The notes under the pieces are model-generated. The model saw nothing but the letters and a program-made list of their open reading frames with translations, was not told the origin of the DNA and ran no database searches. From Phallusia mammillata (Eukaryota > Chordata > Ascidiacea > Phlebobranchia > Ascidiidae), in NCBI GenBank assembly GCA_003260075.1, contig QLIY01000276.1, positions 109,325-173,324 on the forward strand: a stretch of DNA of 64,000 nucleotides. Direction: 5' to 3'. The position numbers and the translations under genes were made by a program. Position 1 is the first letter of the stretch, and each line of letters starts with the position of its first letter. Below, piece by piece: positions 1 to 10,775 of this stretch.

Positions 1-682
1 TTCGCCACAACTGTCTACTCCTCTAGTTCCCGAATATCAGGCAAATACCAGCAACAATCGTTACTTCGAAGCAGATGATCGGCACTTTGTTGTCTACCCT
101 GTTTCATTGCAAACGAGTCGAGATATGCTTGATGCAGGATGTAACTGTGCTACTGATGTATATGTAACCGCTTCATTCGTTAGAGATGTAAATGCTCTTG
201 TGCCTGATTTGATATCTGTATTAGTGGAGAAGAACCGACAGTTTACACTGACCCGATGAAGCAGTAATATTGTTCTCTGGAACCTTATCACCAGTCGCTG
301 CCCTATGCGATGTTGAAAGCCCCTCCCACGAATCGTTTGATTAAACCCAAAGAGACCTTAACATGTAAATGCAACTGTGATGGGTGTTCCACTAATAAAC
401 ATTTCATAGCCACTGTTACTAGATTTCCTTTTGACGCTTGCCCGTCAGAAGAACCACCCACACCTGAAAACAAACTTTCAGAAGAAGGAAAAATTGGCGA
501 CGCCATCACACCAGATCAGGGCGAAACAATCCATAGTACCACCTTTGTCGTCTCCGTTTTACATCGCGCCAACGTTGGGCAGCTATTTCCGACTTGAATG
601 TTTTAAAGTTATCGTACGACAAGATTTCTTTTTGAAAGATCTCACAAAAAAACTAGACAATTTAACTAAAGCTTTTAGATAA
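1..682 (+). pseudogene. Unidentified coding relic, frameshifted
   Basis: An open frame runs from position 2 to a stop at 257-259 with protein-like composition (it includes FVVYPVSLQTS and AGCNCATDVYV). Plausible coding then seems to jump frame: one frame continues across 256-345, and another, cysteine-rich one (CKCNCDGC) runs from 268 to 594. No signal peptide or recognisable domain is visible, and the left end is cut by the window. It is not pentraxin-like. It could be the 3' part of a decayed gene or of a mobile element. I do not recognise the family and give it low confidence. Confidence 0.3.
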
Positions 683-787
683 ATATTTAAAACATCATTG
701 CCTACCACCGTTAGTTTATCCGAGTTGGATAAGCAGCTTTTTATACTCATAGTTTGGACAATATATGTTGTTGTGTTTTCGGCCCAG

Positions 788-947
788 GGGAACCCACAGA
801 AACATTATCTATCCTCGCGTTCTCACACAAGTCGAAATCATAAAGATGGCTTTCCAGTGTCAATGCCCGGTCGACCACGTGATTTCCATAATCTTGGACA
901 ACCACCTATACACCGTTTCCACTGAGTGTCCCATTATTTCACAGTAA
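788..947 (+). pseudogene. Orphan last exon of a PTX-B gene
   Basis: After an acceptor AG at 786-787, the sequence reads as the last exon of a PTX-B gene (YPRVLTQVEIIKMAFQCQCP, then PVDHVIS and a TECPIISQ-stop end). Compared with the intact PTX-B1 last exon (8544-8724), about 20 nt around DKVEFSGE have been replaced, with a net in-frame loss, so the conserved EFSGET segment is missing. No upstream PTX-B exons (signal peptide, linker, pentraxin halves) are visible between position 1 and 780. It is a solitary exon left by an incomplete duplication or deletion and is unlikely to be expressed. Confidence 0.8.
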
Positions 948-2216
948 AGCTCATGTTGATGATCCAGATTTGGTGAATAAATAGTTATTTGTATCGTTTT
1001 GTGCCCAACATAAAAGAATGAAACGAAGCACATAAGTTATTGGGTACAAACAGTCTTGCTGCCTATGAACATTAAAATTGCTTGGACAGCTTTGGCCAGG
1101 ATAGACTAGGAAAAAATCCTATAACCATTAAGTGTATACTGCATACTAATAGGGCACAAAACTGAAATTGTCATTGAAACGCTTATGGGAATAAGTGACA
1201 CATAATCATTTCAGGGAATTTACATTTTAAATTATTTATATAACAGCGTACTATTAATTTGTGAACTTAACAATACAGTACATAGAATCTCCAAGCTGAT
1301 TGCTAGGTGGATGTAAAATGAATGAATTGATTTAATTAATTTGAGTTACACTTAACAATTTGAATTTAATACATGACAAATGAAATGATCAAACGAAATC
1401 ACATGTAAAGTAATGATATCGTAACAATGCCAAAACGCCAAAACGAATATATTTCGTGTAGACAAACCTTATGAAAAATGATAATGTTCCAAGTAAAAGA
1501 AAGAAAGTCAGTAAAATGTAAACAAGCGCTTACGTCAGTGAAAAGTCTGATCAATTTCCCGTACCATCGCCCATAACGTAACTTAAACTTGTTTGCTAAT
1601 GTTTAGAGTAAGAAATTGATTCTTGTTTAAAGTAACATATGTGCGTTGTTAAGATCGATGTAGTGTGCAAGTAGTACATTGGGCTAACATGGGAAAAGAC
1701 AAGGTGCACGTTATAAGTCAGTTTATTCTTTCGTATTCTCATAACTGTCGACATTCCCAAACAAGCAAGGGCTGTTTATGTCCTAAAAGTCTTTCTTAAC
1801 CGATAAAAAATCGATTTCTCCGTCGCTATGCCAGCTAGTTAAAAAATCAATCATACTTTTTTTGCAAAACAAATTGAAGGTCAACATTCATCGTAGGATT
1901 TGCAACGTTTTAGTTTTCAACCCAACTAATTTGTGACAGTTGTTGTGTCATATCGGACAATTGCCTCTTTTAAAATTGTTTCAACTTTTAAACACAGGAT
2001 GTTTACCAAACAATAATATGTGGAAAAGTTGTCATCTGGATCCAGGTAAGCACATCTTGAGAAACAACACCTGGATAATTCGAAACCTATACACGATGAT
2101 GAGTTTGTAAACACTTTTGATGTCGAAAAACTGACTGTCAACCTTATCACAAGCTGCTGTTGTTTTTCCCACACATTGAGTTACATCAACGTGGCTAGTT
2201 TCTCACAAACATTTGG
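948..2216. other. Intergenic; upstream repeat of PTX-A genes near its end
   Basis: No convincing gene is seen. From about 1920 to 2215 the sequence is a copy of a diverged block that recurs upstream of PTX-A genes (also near 11400-11870, 12420-12750, 16480-16740, 41100-41260 and 57900-58160). Its recognisable landmarks are a GTCATCTGGAT core and an AGCTGCTGTTGTTTTTC stretch. It is probably part of the duplicated promoter-proximal region. Confidence 0.6.
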
Positions 2217-2218
2217 GG

Positions 2219-2230
2219 CATATAAGACGA
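2219..2230 (+). promoter_or_regulatory. TATA-like core promoter of PTX-A1
   Basis: The string CATATAAGACGA lies 180 bp before the PTX-A1 start codon. The same string, ATATAAGAC followed by a partly conserved GACTGTTG..GAATCAGT, occurs at 12803, 16761, 41261 and 58174, in each case 150-180 bp before a PTX-A start codon. Conservation in sequence and position across paralogues supports a TATA box. Confidence 0.65.
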
Positions 2231-2405
2231 ACCACGACTGTTGTGAATCAGTTTAGAAAAAAATAGACGCTGAAAGACGCTGAAAGGAAAAATATTATGT
2301 TGTTCAATGTCATTTTTTTGTGACTTTAATGTGATTTTAAATTGCTGCAGAACAATTCAAATCTGAGCATCACGTTACAAAGTTTAACTAGGATTTTCTT
2401 GCAAA

Positions 2406-3520
2406 ATGTACTTATGGTGGCTTAATGTGGTTTTATGCCTGGTTTTCCTGGTTCCTCCAACTCTGACCAGTGATCCCGGGCACAATTCTGATTCAACCAG
2501 AAGTGATGGAACCCGTTCTACCAGCATTCAAAGTAAGTTTTTAATGTGTAACCGGCGCTTTTCGTTGATGCAAAAGTAGGGGGAACATTGTTTTTTGATA
2601 AATAAAATATAGTCGACACAGACACTTTATGTTCTAGCGTGTCCATTGTCCCACTACGTATTTACACGTTCTCATCAATCAGAAGATTACATCCGGTTCA
2701 AGAGATATTTTCCCACACTCAAGACAGCCACCATGTGTGTGTTTGTCAATCTGACGGATTTGTCGGAAATTGTTCCTCTTTTTAGTTACCAGTTCGATGA
2801 TGAAAAGAACGAATTTTTAGTGGAGGTGCAAAATTCAGCTCTACGTTCCATAGTTGGTGGCAGAGCAAACGATTTTATGTTTACAATACAACCCTCAGTT
2901 ATGGTAAGTTTAATTCAAACTAATTAGTTTAATATAGGTATCACCGTGGATAATTAACACTGCTCGAACCTATAAGATCTAGGGTATGGAAGGCATTATT
3001 TTTGTTGTTTAAATTTTAGTATCACATTTGTGCATGGTTTGATTCGGCGAATCTACTGAAAGGTTTGTACGTTAACGGTGAAAGTATTGATGTCCAAGGA
3101 TATGATGGGAGCTATGTCCATGGTGGGGGCAGTTTTCTGATTGGCCAAGATAAAGATTTCCACCAGGAAGGTAGATTTTTTCCCGGCAGAACGTTGGTGT
3201 AAATGCATTGTTAACACTTTGTTTAGGGTAAAATATTGTTTCAATGCACCACATTTTGTTTGGATCTATAGTTTCTTACCTAACTTCCTATCACCAACAA
3301 TACTTCCTCTGATAAAAGTAGACAATAAATTCATTTCGTCATAGGGGAACCCATGACAATTTCGTCATCTTTCCTCGAGTTCTCAGTCAAGCCGAAGTGA
3401 TACAAATGGGTTATCAGTGTCTGTGTCCAGCACATGGTCGCCATGACCTTGGATAAGGTCGATTTCAATGGGGAAGCCACCTAAGGTATAACAACCGGTT
3501 GTCCCACTATTTCGGCTTAA
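2406..3520 (+). pseudogene. PTX-A1, pentraxin-like secreted protein, broken last exon
   Basis: Exons are 2406-2532, 2638-2903, 3020-3198 and 3345-3520, with canonical splice sites and phases 1, 0 and 2. Exon 1 encodes a hydrophobic signal peptide (LNVVLCLVFLVPP). Exon 2 opens with TCPLSHYVFTR and holds ATMCVF. Exon 3 opens with YHICAWFDS and holds FLIGQDKD, as in the calcium loop of pentraxins. The last exon is broken twice: 5 nt are lost at about 3431 (CCAG joined to CACATGG), giving TAA at 3454-3456, and a second TAA at 3481-3484 replaces a conserved TAC codon. The first three exons are open, so a truncated product lacking most of the C-terminal tail is possible. The family role is soluble recognition; the ligand is unknown. 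Confidence 0.85.
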
Positions 3521-4443
3521 GTCATGTGTAAACATGAACGCATCAATAGAGTACAAAAGGTGGCAGTTTGTGTGATTTGTGTGAGATAAACGGGAAAATA
3601 CAAAATAATCCCTTGAAATGTAAACACAAGTACAGTTTTGATTTTAAAAATCTTTACCATAAATTACCAGGACCGAGTAATACAAAGAACGAAACAAACA
3701 CCATTAAAGAGCATGTGTTTTGTTTTTTGTAATAGATATTTCATCACGACAGGAGAAGTTAAAATAGTTTAGAAAAGTCTGCAGGTCAGAACACACCTAA
3801 CGCAAAATTGTGCTTAAAACCCGATGTAAAACTATTTATATAGGATAGTTCAAAATCTGTAAAAGCATTTTTACCCGAAAAGCTCGTTAAAAATAGGATA
3901 GGCATTGATTGATTTCAATTTATCTCAGTATGTGCCATGAAATTTAAAACGTTTGCAAATCCTTTAGTTAGTTATTTACTAGATCAAAATGGTTCAGCAA
4001 TAAGTAACTACTTTTTTGAGTTTTGAAAATAACGATTTTCACCACGGAGGTACTGACAAACTACATTTTTTAATTAACTGAACATTTTCCTGTTTGCAAA
4101 AGTTCTGATTTAGTTTTGCTTTCAAACTTTCAATAGTTTGTAGGTCAACTGTGAGTTAATATAATTTAACATAACAACATACATAACTTATTATAAATAC
4201 AAATAAAATAAAAACAATAGATTGTGCCGCAAGCATTAAATTAACCAATTTGAATCCTTTGCAGTAGATTTAAGACCAAACATTATTAACATGCACAGGA
4301 CGTGTATAACGACTTTAAAAAGCATTCTGGTAACTAGAAAGAAAGTTTGAATATACAATGCAAACAGAATTGGCGCCTGCGAACGGATTTGTACAAAATC
4401 GGACAAATCTTTGGAAATTGATATTGTACAATATTGACTTTTT
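3521..4443. other. Spacer between PTX-A1 and a PTX-C relic, no gene seen
   Basis: AT-rich spacer. Parts recur downstream of the other PTX-A genes (for example 18050-18400, 39200-39500, 42500-42760 and 59460-60180), marking it as part of the duplicated block carrying a PTX-A gene tail-to-tail with a minus-strand PTX-C gene. No open frame or RNA gene is supported. Confidence 0.6.
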
Positions 4444-5299
4444 AGCCGGGTTCTAAACCTCCAGTGTTAACCGAATCCTGATCCTGTCCAAGTATGAAGT
4501 TTCCTCCTCCCGGGATTATATATCCTTTATAGCCTTGTGCAGGCATTTCTTCACCAATGATGAAAGCTCCAATCACAGCTCGTTTGGAGTCAAACCAGAC
4601 GCACATATGATTCTAAATAACATTTGGCATGATGCAAAGTATCTAATTTATGTTTTCCTGGCAGCTATAGCTTCATATAGGAACTAAACAAAACAAAACC
4701 TGTTAATTTTTACAAAACAACATTTTTTAACACACCACCTTTTCGAGATCAGGCAGCTGAAACTCGTCCAAATAATGCTGAATTTATACTTCAAGTCTTG
4801 ATTGTTTTTTTGTGAGTAATGACAAACTGATTTTGGTAAAATTGGCTTGCACAACTCATCAAAACATTCTGCATATGTTGATCAGTAACTTGAAACCATG
4901 CACACATGGTGGCGCTCGTAAGCCTGGGAAAATAACCCCGATACCAGACAAAATCGTCTGCTTGACCATAACGTGGAAACTCAAAATGAGTCAACGAACA
5001 ATCCGAAACAAATTAGCAAGAGCAAGAGAAAGATTGTCGTACATACAATAGCATACATACTGACGCTATTGCGTACACAAATCAATTATGGATTTTTTGT
5101 GTGTGTTTTACTCGGTAATAGCCTTGACAATAATTGCCTTATAATTAATACATTATGCCTGGAACCATCAGTCCACTTGTTATCCCATGTTAAGCCTAAC
5201 TATTTAACTTACTTTTTGTTGGTACAGTTGGTTTGAAATTCCGCAAAGCAACTTGTTTTGTAAGTTGAGTAACTGTTTGTTCTCGTTGCAAATTTTCAC
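4444..5299 (-). pseudogene. PTX-C relic lacking first and last exons
   Basis: Minus strand. The linker exon (5213-5299, 87 nt) reads GENLQREQTVTQLTKQVALR. The first pentraxin exon lies at about 4747-4994 (THFEFPRYGQADDFVWYR, ATMCAWF); a frameshift in its A-run and an in-frame TAA follow. The second pentraxin exon, 4444-4612, reads NHMCVWFDSKRA and ends in a stop where paralogues have Gln. No signal-peptide exon exists: only about 90 bp separate the linker exon from a PTX-C type promoter remnant (TATAAAA, complement of 5387-5393). The last exon is also missing. It is clearly dead, and it is the divergent neighbour of PTX-B1, mirroring the B/C divergent pair at 30750/33145. Confidence 0.85.
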
Positions 5300-6480
5300 C
5301 TGTAAATAGAAGAGTGAAATGTACGTTTCGTAAAATATGCTTCGAGTAGAGTGAATACTTTTGCTTATGCAAACAACGTTTCAAAATTTTATAGCAAATC
5401 GAAAACATAAAAAACACGGCAAAGTTTTACTTCATCAATTGTAATGGCAAAAAAAATAGGTAAGAAACTATACAGGTAGAAAACTATTTAAATTTTTCTG
5501 TGTAAACGAGATGGACCCCCTGGCTACAAAAACCCACTAAATGCTACAAAACCATTTATGGGGAAAATTAAACAGTGTTTTCATGGTTTAATATTTTTTA
5601 CGTTCCAGACGACATCATTGATTTGGCAGCTGGAAAATCAAACTTGTTGAATCTTCGTCATCACTGGACACAGATGTTCTTTCCATACAACTTTCTGCTT
5701 CGAGTCCCCTTAAGAGCTTGTAGACGTCAGTTTTTGAGATCATTTCAACATGTTGTTTACCCAGGACAAACACTAGAAATTGGCTTGCCATCTACCACAA
5801 CGGAAACCAGGGATGAAATATAAAAATAAAACCTTTCTAACACACCAATCAAATAAAATGTTTGCTTAAGGTAAGGTATTGTGATGCCTTGTCATCACCC
5901 TTCCTGCCCATGAAAAGACAATAGGTCGGATAACGTTTGTCTATTGAATGGAACAATACTGTGTATTTAGTTTCTGATCCAATAAAGAGGTGTGCCAATG
6001 TCCCACTTAAGGTTTTTGCAAGTTGGCAATTTTCGCTGTGTTTGTCTTATAATGACCCTTCCCATCTCAAAAGTTGACATTACAAACACCATATAGCTTT
6101 GTAAAGCGTCAAATATAGGATGGATCACTTGAACTAGAGCGTTCGTAATCAGAAGATGTTTGCTCGCATTGTTTTTAAACCCAGCTTATCAATAGGACTA
6201 TCATTTTGCTCGGGAACCGCCAGGTTAAATACGGCAAATTTGTGAAGTTTGATTTTTAGCTAGAAAAGGCAACTGTAATAGTTTTTATCAGATTATTTTC
6301 TTAATTGGCAACTTTATTTTGTAAATTTGTCACTGTTTGGTGTAATTAACAAGGCACTACAGTCCTTTAATACATGAGATAAATTGAGTGTATTAAAAAA
6401 TCGTTATCTGGTGTATCTTTTTTTATTCAACGTTGTTAAATGTAGTACGTAATATGAATGTCCTTTTCCGACAAAACTGA
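5300..6480. repeat. Duplicated intergenic block between divergent PTX-C and PTX-B genes
   Basis: This is a reverse-oriented copy of the spacer that also lies at 31000-32060, with relatives at 22500-23290, 26990-27760, 34860-36130 and 44690-45060. Landmarks include GAGATGGACCCCCTGG and the complement of TCCAGTGATGACGAAGATT. The open frames in it are not conserved as proteins. It shows that the B/C divergent cassette was duplicated in inverted orientation. Confidence 0.7.
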
Positions 6481-6487
6481 AACACAC

Positions 6488-6495
6488 TGACGTCA
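6488..6495 (+). promoter_or_regulatory. CRE-like palindrome upstream of PTX-B1
   Basis: A perfect TGACGTCA palindrome lies 262 bp before the PTX-B1 start codon, in a stretch strongly conserved with the region upstream of the minus-strand PTX-B copy at 30750, where it is TGATGTCA. It matches the CREB/ATF consensus. No TATA box is obvious for PTX-B. Confidence 0.35.
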
Positions 6496-6756
6496 CTCTC
6501 GTATTAAGTCGCGTTTTCAAGGAAAAGAAGTGTTTGTTTTCGCGGGTAAATCAGGCTGAAACGCGAGTTTTTCACAGGTGTTTGTTCTGGCCTGCACAAA
6601 ACTCCAGCGTTGCGTTTTTGATAAAACACGGTGACAAAAAATTTGATCGTCAACACTCGTGCGCATGGGGGTTTTCGCCGCAATTAACCACTTATCTAAT
6701 TCTCGAACTGCTGTATCAGTTATCAGGCAAACACTAAAAACAATCATTAACTCGAA

Positions 6757-8724
6757 ATGGAATTTGAAGCAAATCTAATAATCCTGATGCTTGCGGCTTT
6801 GGCTACTTCAGAAGGGGTAACAGGAAGAAACGCAACTCAGTCAAAGATTACTGACAACACGAAATGCGAAGTCAATTCGTGTTATGCAGGTATCTGAAAT
6901 ATTGCATTCTGTTTGCAGAATTTGTTCAGCGAAACAGCAAAGTTAAAATTACAACAATTTGTATTTAAACAGATAAACTTCAAAAAATGGAGAAAAAGTT
7001 CGAAAATCTGCAAATGCAAGTCAGGGCGATGCAGATACCACCACAAACACCGAATGAAAGTGAGTAAAAAGATGATGTCCATTGTATAGTATCTAAATAA
7101 TCACTATTTGCAAAAACGTGTTGATTTACTATCGCCTTCTTCAAAGTCCACCGATTGGTTTGTGACATTAGGTTTGACCTGTATTTTACGAAAAACGGGT
7201 TGCGTAGTTTAAAGTCAGTGCCGTGTTAACGCACTATTTAAAACGACTGTCATGTGTCGATTAAACTAATCTAGATGAACAAAAATAACCGGAAAACATG
7301 TTTCATATTAGGCTGTCCCCGAGCTCATTTCATTTTTCCACGTGACAAGCAACAAGAAGATTACATCCGGTACAGAAGATACTTTCCCACGCTCAAGACT
7401 GCCACCATGTGTGCTTTTATATTGCTTGAGGATTTGACGTATATTGTTCCGGTTGCAAGTTATCAAACATCCAATAATCCTAACGAGTTTCTCATTGAAA
7501 TTATACCGGGCGACGGGTTTTTGCGTTTTATTATGAATTACGATTCGTACAACGACTTCTACTATACCTTCAAGACTGGAAGTCAGGTAAAAAAGACCAC
7601 CCAACTTTTATTTCTTCAATATTTTTCTTTAAAAATGCTTTAGTGTCATAATATTTTTTTTAATTTTATCTTTTTTTACACAACTTGACAAAAGACTTAA
7701 TAATATGTTGTGCAACGTTTTTGTGCTACTCGAAAAACTAAAAATGATTTGTTGTCTTCCAGTATCACATCTGTGCATGGTTTGATTCAAAAAACAAAAT
7801 TATGGGCGTATATGTCAACGGAGAAGATATTGGCACACAAGGTTATGACGGATCGATGGTTGAAGGGGGTGGAAGTTTCTTGGTTGGCCAAGACGAAGAT
7901 TACCGACAAACTACAGGTTTTTTCAACGAAAGAAGTTTTCGGTAAACACCTCTCAAACGATTTGTAGCAGACTTGATCAAAATGATACAGATTAACTTAT
8001 GTTTTCTGAGCAACTGCATTCAAAACAACATATATTTAGGATTGCTATACCTTTGTTATTTCCATGACCTTTTTCTAGTGGATAAAGTTTAAAAACTATG
8101 ATTATTTTTACTAAATGGAATGCAAAACCGAAACGAAATACTAAAGTTTTGCCACAAAAATGAGCATTTGCTGAACGTTTCAATAATAAAGCACGTCGCT
8201 ATTTACGTCTAGTTGGCCGTTTTTAGCATTACAAAAACGTTTTCAAATTTCATAACGAAACTAATTACCGTTTTTTATATTTCAGTATTGTGTTCTGAAC
8301 ATTAAACATGAAAGAACAAAAATGTTTAGGTATTATTCTACAACACTGGCAATTTAGTTTTTATTAAAGGTACAATAATGAGCTTTCACTGTTTCGTTCC
8401 TGTAGAAACATTGATTTAAATTGAGGACTTTGGTCGTTCTTTGCCTGGAACATTTTTTAAAAATATGAAGACACTACTGGCCCACAGCAGGACTTTACAA
8501 ACTCAGTGACTCTGGATTGAAGTTTATGCATTTTTATTCACAGGGGAACCCACACAAACTTGATCATCTATCCTCGCGTTCTCACACAAGTCGAAATCAT
8601 AAGGATGACTTTCCAGTGTCAATGCCCAGTCGACCACGTGATTTCTATGACCTTGGACAAAGTCGAGTTTTCTGGGGAAACCACCTACAGTGTTTCCAAC
8701 GAGTGTCCAGTTATTTCGCAATAG
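6757..8724 (+). CDS. PTX-B1, intact secreted pentraxin-like protein with linker
   Basis: Five exons: 6757-6889, 6973-7059, 7312-7586, 7763-7941 and 8544-8724, all with GT-AG borders and compatible phases, giving 284 residues. Residues 1-23 form a signal peptide (LIILMLAALATSEG). Residues 45-65 (KLQKMEKKFENLQMQV) are a heptad-like linker suited to multimerisation. The pentraxin domain spans about 75-245. Cys107 (ATMCAF) and Cys169 (YHICAWFDS) match the canonical pentraxin disulphide in spacing, and FLVGQDEDYR resembles the calcium loop. The tail (FQCQCPVDHVISMTLDKVEF, then SNECPVISQ) extends past the usual pentraxin end. The start is the only ATG in frame with the signal peptide. This copy has no lesion and is the best candidate for an expressed B gene. 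Function by family: secreted pattern recognition, ligand unknown. Confidence 0.9.
8160..8226 (+). repeat. Solo fragment of the foldback element arm
   Basis: This stretch matches the right arm of the inverted-repeat element at 56745-56887 (shared landmarks are GAGCATTTG, AATAAAGCA and GGCCGTT). It lies inside the fourth intron of PTX-B1 as a single degraded arm. Confidence 0.6.
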
Positions 8725-8731
8725 TCTATTC

Positions 8732-8891
8732 CAGTGGTTCTCAAACTTTTTTTGTTGCGACGCCCCTGGCCAAGTTTTTCTGACTTGCGACGCACCAGCA
8801 AATAAAAGTTTAACAAGGAAACTTATTATTAAAGTTGGGTTTACTGATACAACAACAAAAAGCCACGAAACAAAACTTTTTTGCGACGCCC
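8732..8891 (+). mobile_element. 5' end of a hAT-type MITE, cut by poly(G)
   Basis: It begins CAGTGGTTCTCAAACTTTTT, a typical hAT-family terminal inverted repeat, 7 bp after the PTX-B1 stop codon. An internal GCGACGCC motif is repeated near 8757, 8787 and 8883. The 3' end is not found; the element runs straight into a G homopolymer. Confidence 0.65.
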
Positions 8892-8892
8892 T

Positions 8893-8980
<88 letters not shown>
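8893..8980 (+). repeat. Poly(G) tract, 88 nt
   Basis: An uninterrupted run of 88 G, the longest of about ten such tracts in the window. The true length is uncertain because homopolymers this long are hard to sequence. It cuts the hAT relic. Confidence 0.9.
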
Positions 8981-8982
<2 letters not shown>

Positions 8983-10225
8983 CTATACTATATAGACTTT
9001 ATAAGATAGTTGCCTTCATTTACAGGCAATTTTTTGAATGTAATGAAATATTAATTGCTTTGTTGCTGCGAGATAGTCACTTTATTGCAACTTAAATCTG
9101 ATGATCGGCGTAAAATATGTATGGTAGGCGTAATTAAACATATCAGTAATAAAACCTATACAAATAGTTTGGCGATCCTTTTTAAAGAAACCAAAGTAAT
9201 TTCACTGTCCTACTTGTACTCTACTAAATAAAACACAAACATCCCTTGGGTGCGTGTTGCAACCTTGGTCAACTAAAGCTGTGAGAATGTTATATTTATG
9301 CTTCTACGTAATATTTCCAATAACATATCGCATACAAAACGTTTGTATGCTGTTTGACAACGACAAACCTATGACGCTTTCAGATAGTGACGCAACAAGC
9401 AAAGTAATTATTAGAAGCCTCGCGTATATCTAGTTCAGTAATCTTTCAACAATTCTGATTAATCGCTTGGCATTTGTGATCGATCCCACGTTTATGAAAC
9501 GAAAACTGTTTCTCTGTGCATAACCGCATACTGTTATAATGTTGCAAATGCACTGTTAAGTAGAAAAAAGTATCTTTGAAATAATATCTTGTCTTTGTCA
9601 CAAAAAGTGGATTAGGAAGAACAACGTCAAATAGAAAATTTTGTTTCTAAGTAAGGCAAGGTTTTAATTTAAACTATGCTTCAATTCTATCAGCCAAACT
9701 CTATCAGTAGGCCTAATGTTTAAAATTTCTAACAAGCTCTCTTCATTTAACTTCTCAAAAGTTCTATTTGAGTCATTTGTCAAACAATATTGTCTATCCA
9801 TGATCAACAAGACAGCAAAGCATTTGCGTCGATGAGAACAAATCAAAACGGACCTTTTTCTGACTCTGAAATCATTTTGTAAACGTTTCTCTATCGCAAC
9901 CATCATAATACTTTGGTGCCAACCACGTATAGACTAGTAAAGGAAAGTATTTTAGATTAAAAGTGCCGACGAAACATTTTTAACGTTTAGGAGTTTTATT
10001 GTCAAACTCATTGATAAAACAAGTTCACTCTTTTGAGAAGTTACTTTTGCTATCTAATTTGTTCTCTGTCGGTTTGGTTCGTTCTTGTTTCCTTCGTTGC
10101 TTGTGAAGTGAGATACAATTCTACAAGTGAGATCATTATGAACTGACTGAAAATACTCGTTTTACTGATTTGTAAAATTGTTACCGATGATTAGATGTTA
10201 TATGGTTTTACTTCTGTACTTGTAG
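8981..10225. other. Intergenic, no feature recognised
   Basis: AT-rich sequence with only short open frames of unconvincing composition. No relation to the pentraxin duplicons was noticed. Confidence 0.5.
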
Positions 10226-10775
10226 GTGAAATTTTGAAACTTCAAGACAGAGTGACCCAACTAAATGAACGAGCTTCTTTGGCGTGCTTCAGTTTTTTTT
10301 TAACATCAGTGAATATTAGTATTTCGTGAGGTTTTTGATACGAATCTGTACGTTACGACATTAATAGGTGAGCAATTATTTGGAATCTAGTGACATAAAG
10401 ACCTGAATTGCGACCGTAAAAGCAGAAAGATTATGTCCCATTTTTCCAAATAGATAACAAAAAGTGGTTATACTGCGGACTGCAACACTAGAAAACACGA
10501 GCTCCGGGACGTATTTGCCATCTGTTGACGAACACCGTAGAGCTTCAACCACGTTCTTTGACCCTGGTGCACAGTCAAACAAAATTTTATACCTCTGGAT
10601 CAAAATCCTCCCACCTGCACTGATTCGAACAACCGACCTTTTACTCTGTATCACATTTTTGTACAGGAGACAATGTCCGGTCCATCACGTTGTTGTCATG
10701 ACAACCGACCGCATCGAGATGTGGGGGAAGAGCCCCTACTCTGTTCCGACCGAATACCCTCTGATGGTCGTTTAA
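10226..10775 (+). pseudogene. PTX-C relic: linker exon and end of last exon only
   Basis: After an acceptor at 10224-10225, a linker exon start is readable to about 10290 (GEILKLQDRVTQLNERASLA). From about 10672 to the stop at 10773-10775 comes the tail of a PTX-C last exon (CPVHHVVVMTTDRIEMWG, then PTEYPLMVV). Both pentraxin exons and the signal exon are gone, and the usual ECP cysteine is changed to Tyr. The interval 10330-10670 between them is unrelated sequence. It is a deletion relic in the + orientation. Confidence 0.75.

Noticed and set aside
5575..5823. 82-codon open frame near the PTX-C relic
   Set aside because: Part of the intergenic repeat block; other copies (22500, 27000, 31860, 35940) do not preserve the frame.
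6534..6737. 67-codon open frame just upstream of PTX-B1, matched at 30757-30981
   Set aside because: It lies in the promoter/5' region conserved between the two PTX-B copies; the frames differ by indels and one runs on the opposite genomic strand only because the gene does. Conservation reflects duplication.
8690..9095. Open frames with poly-glycine runs across the 88-G tract
   Set aside because: Created by the homopolymer itself; flanks are MITE and spacer.
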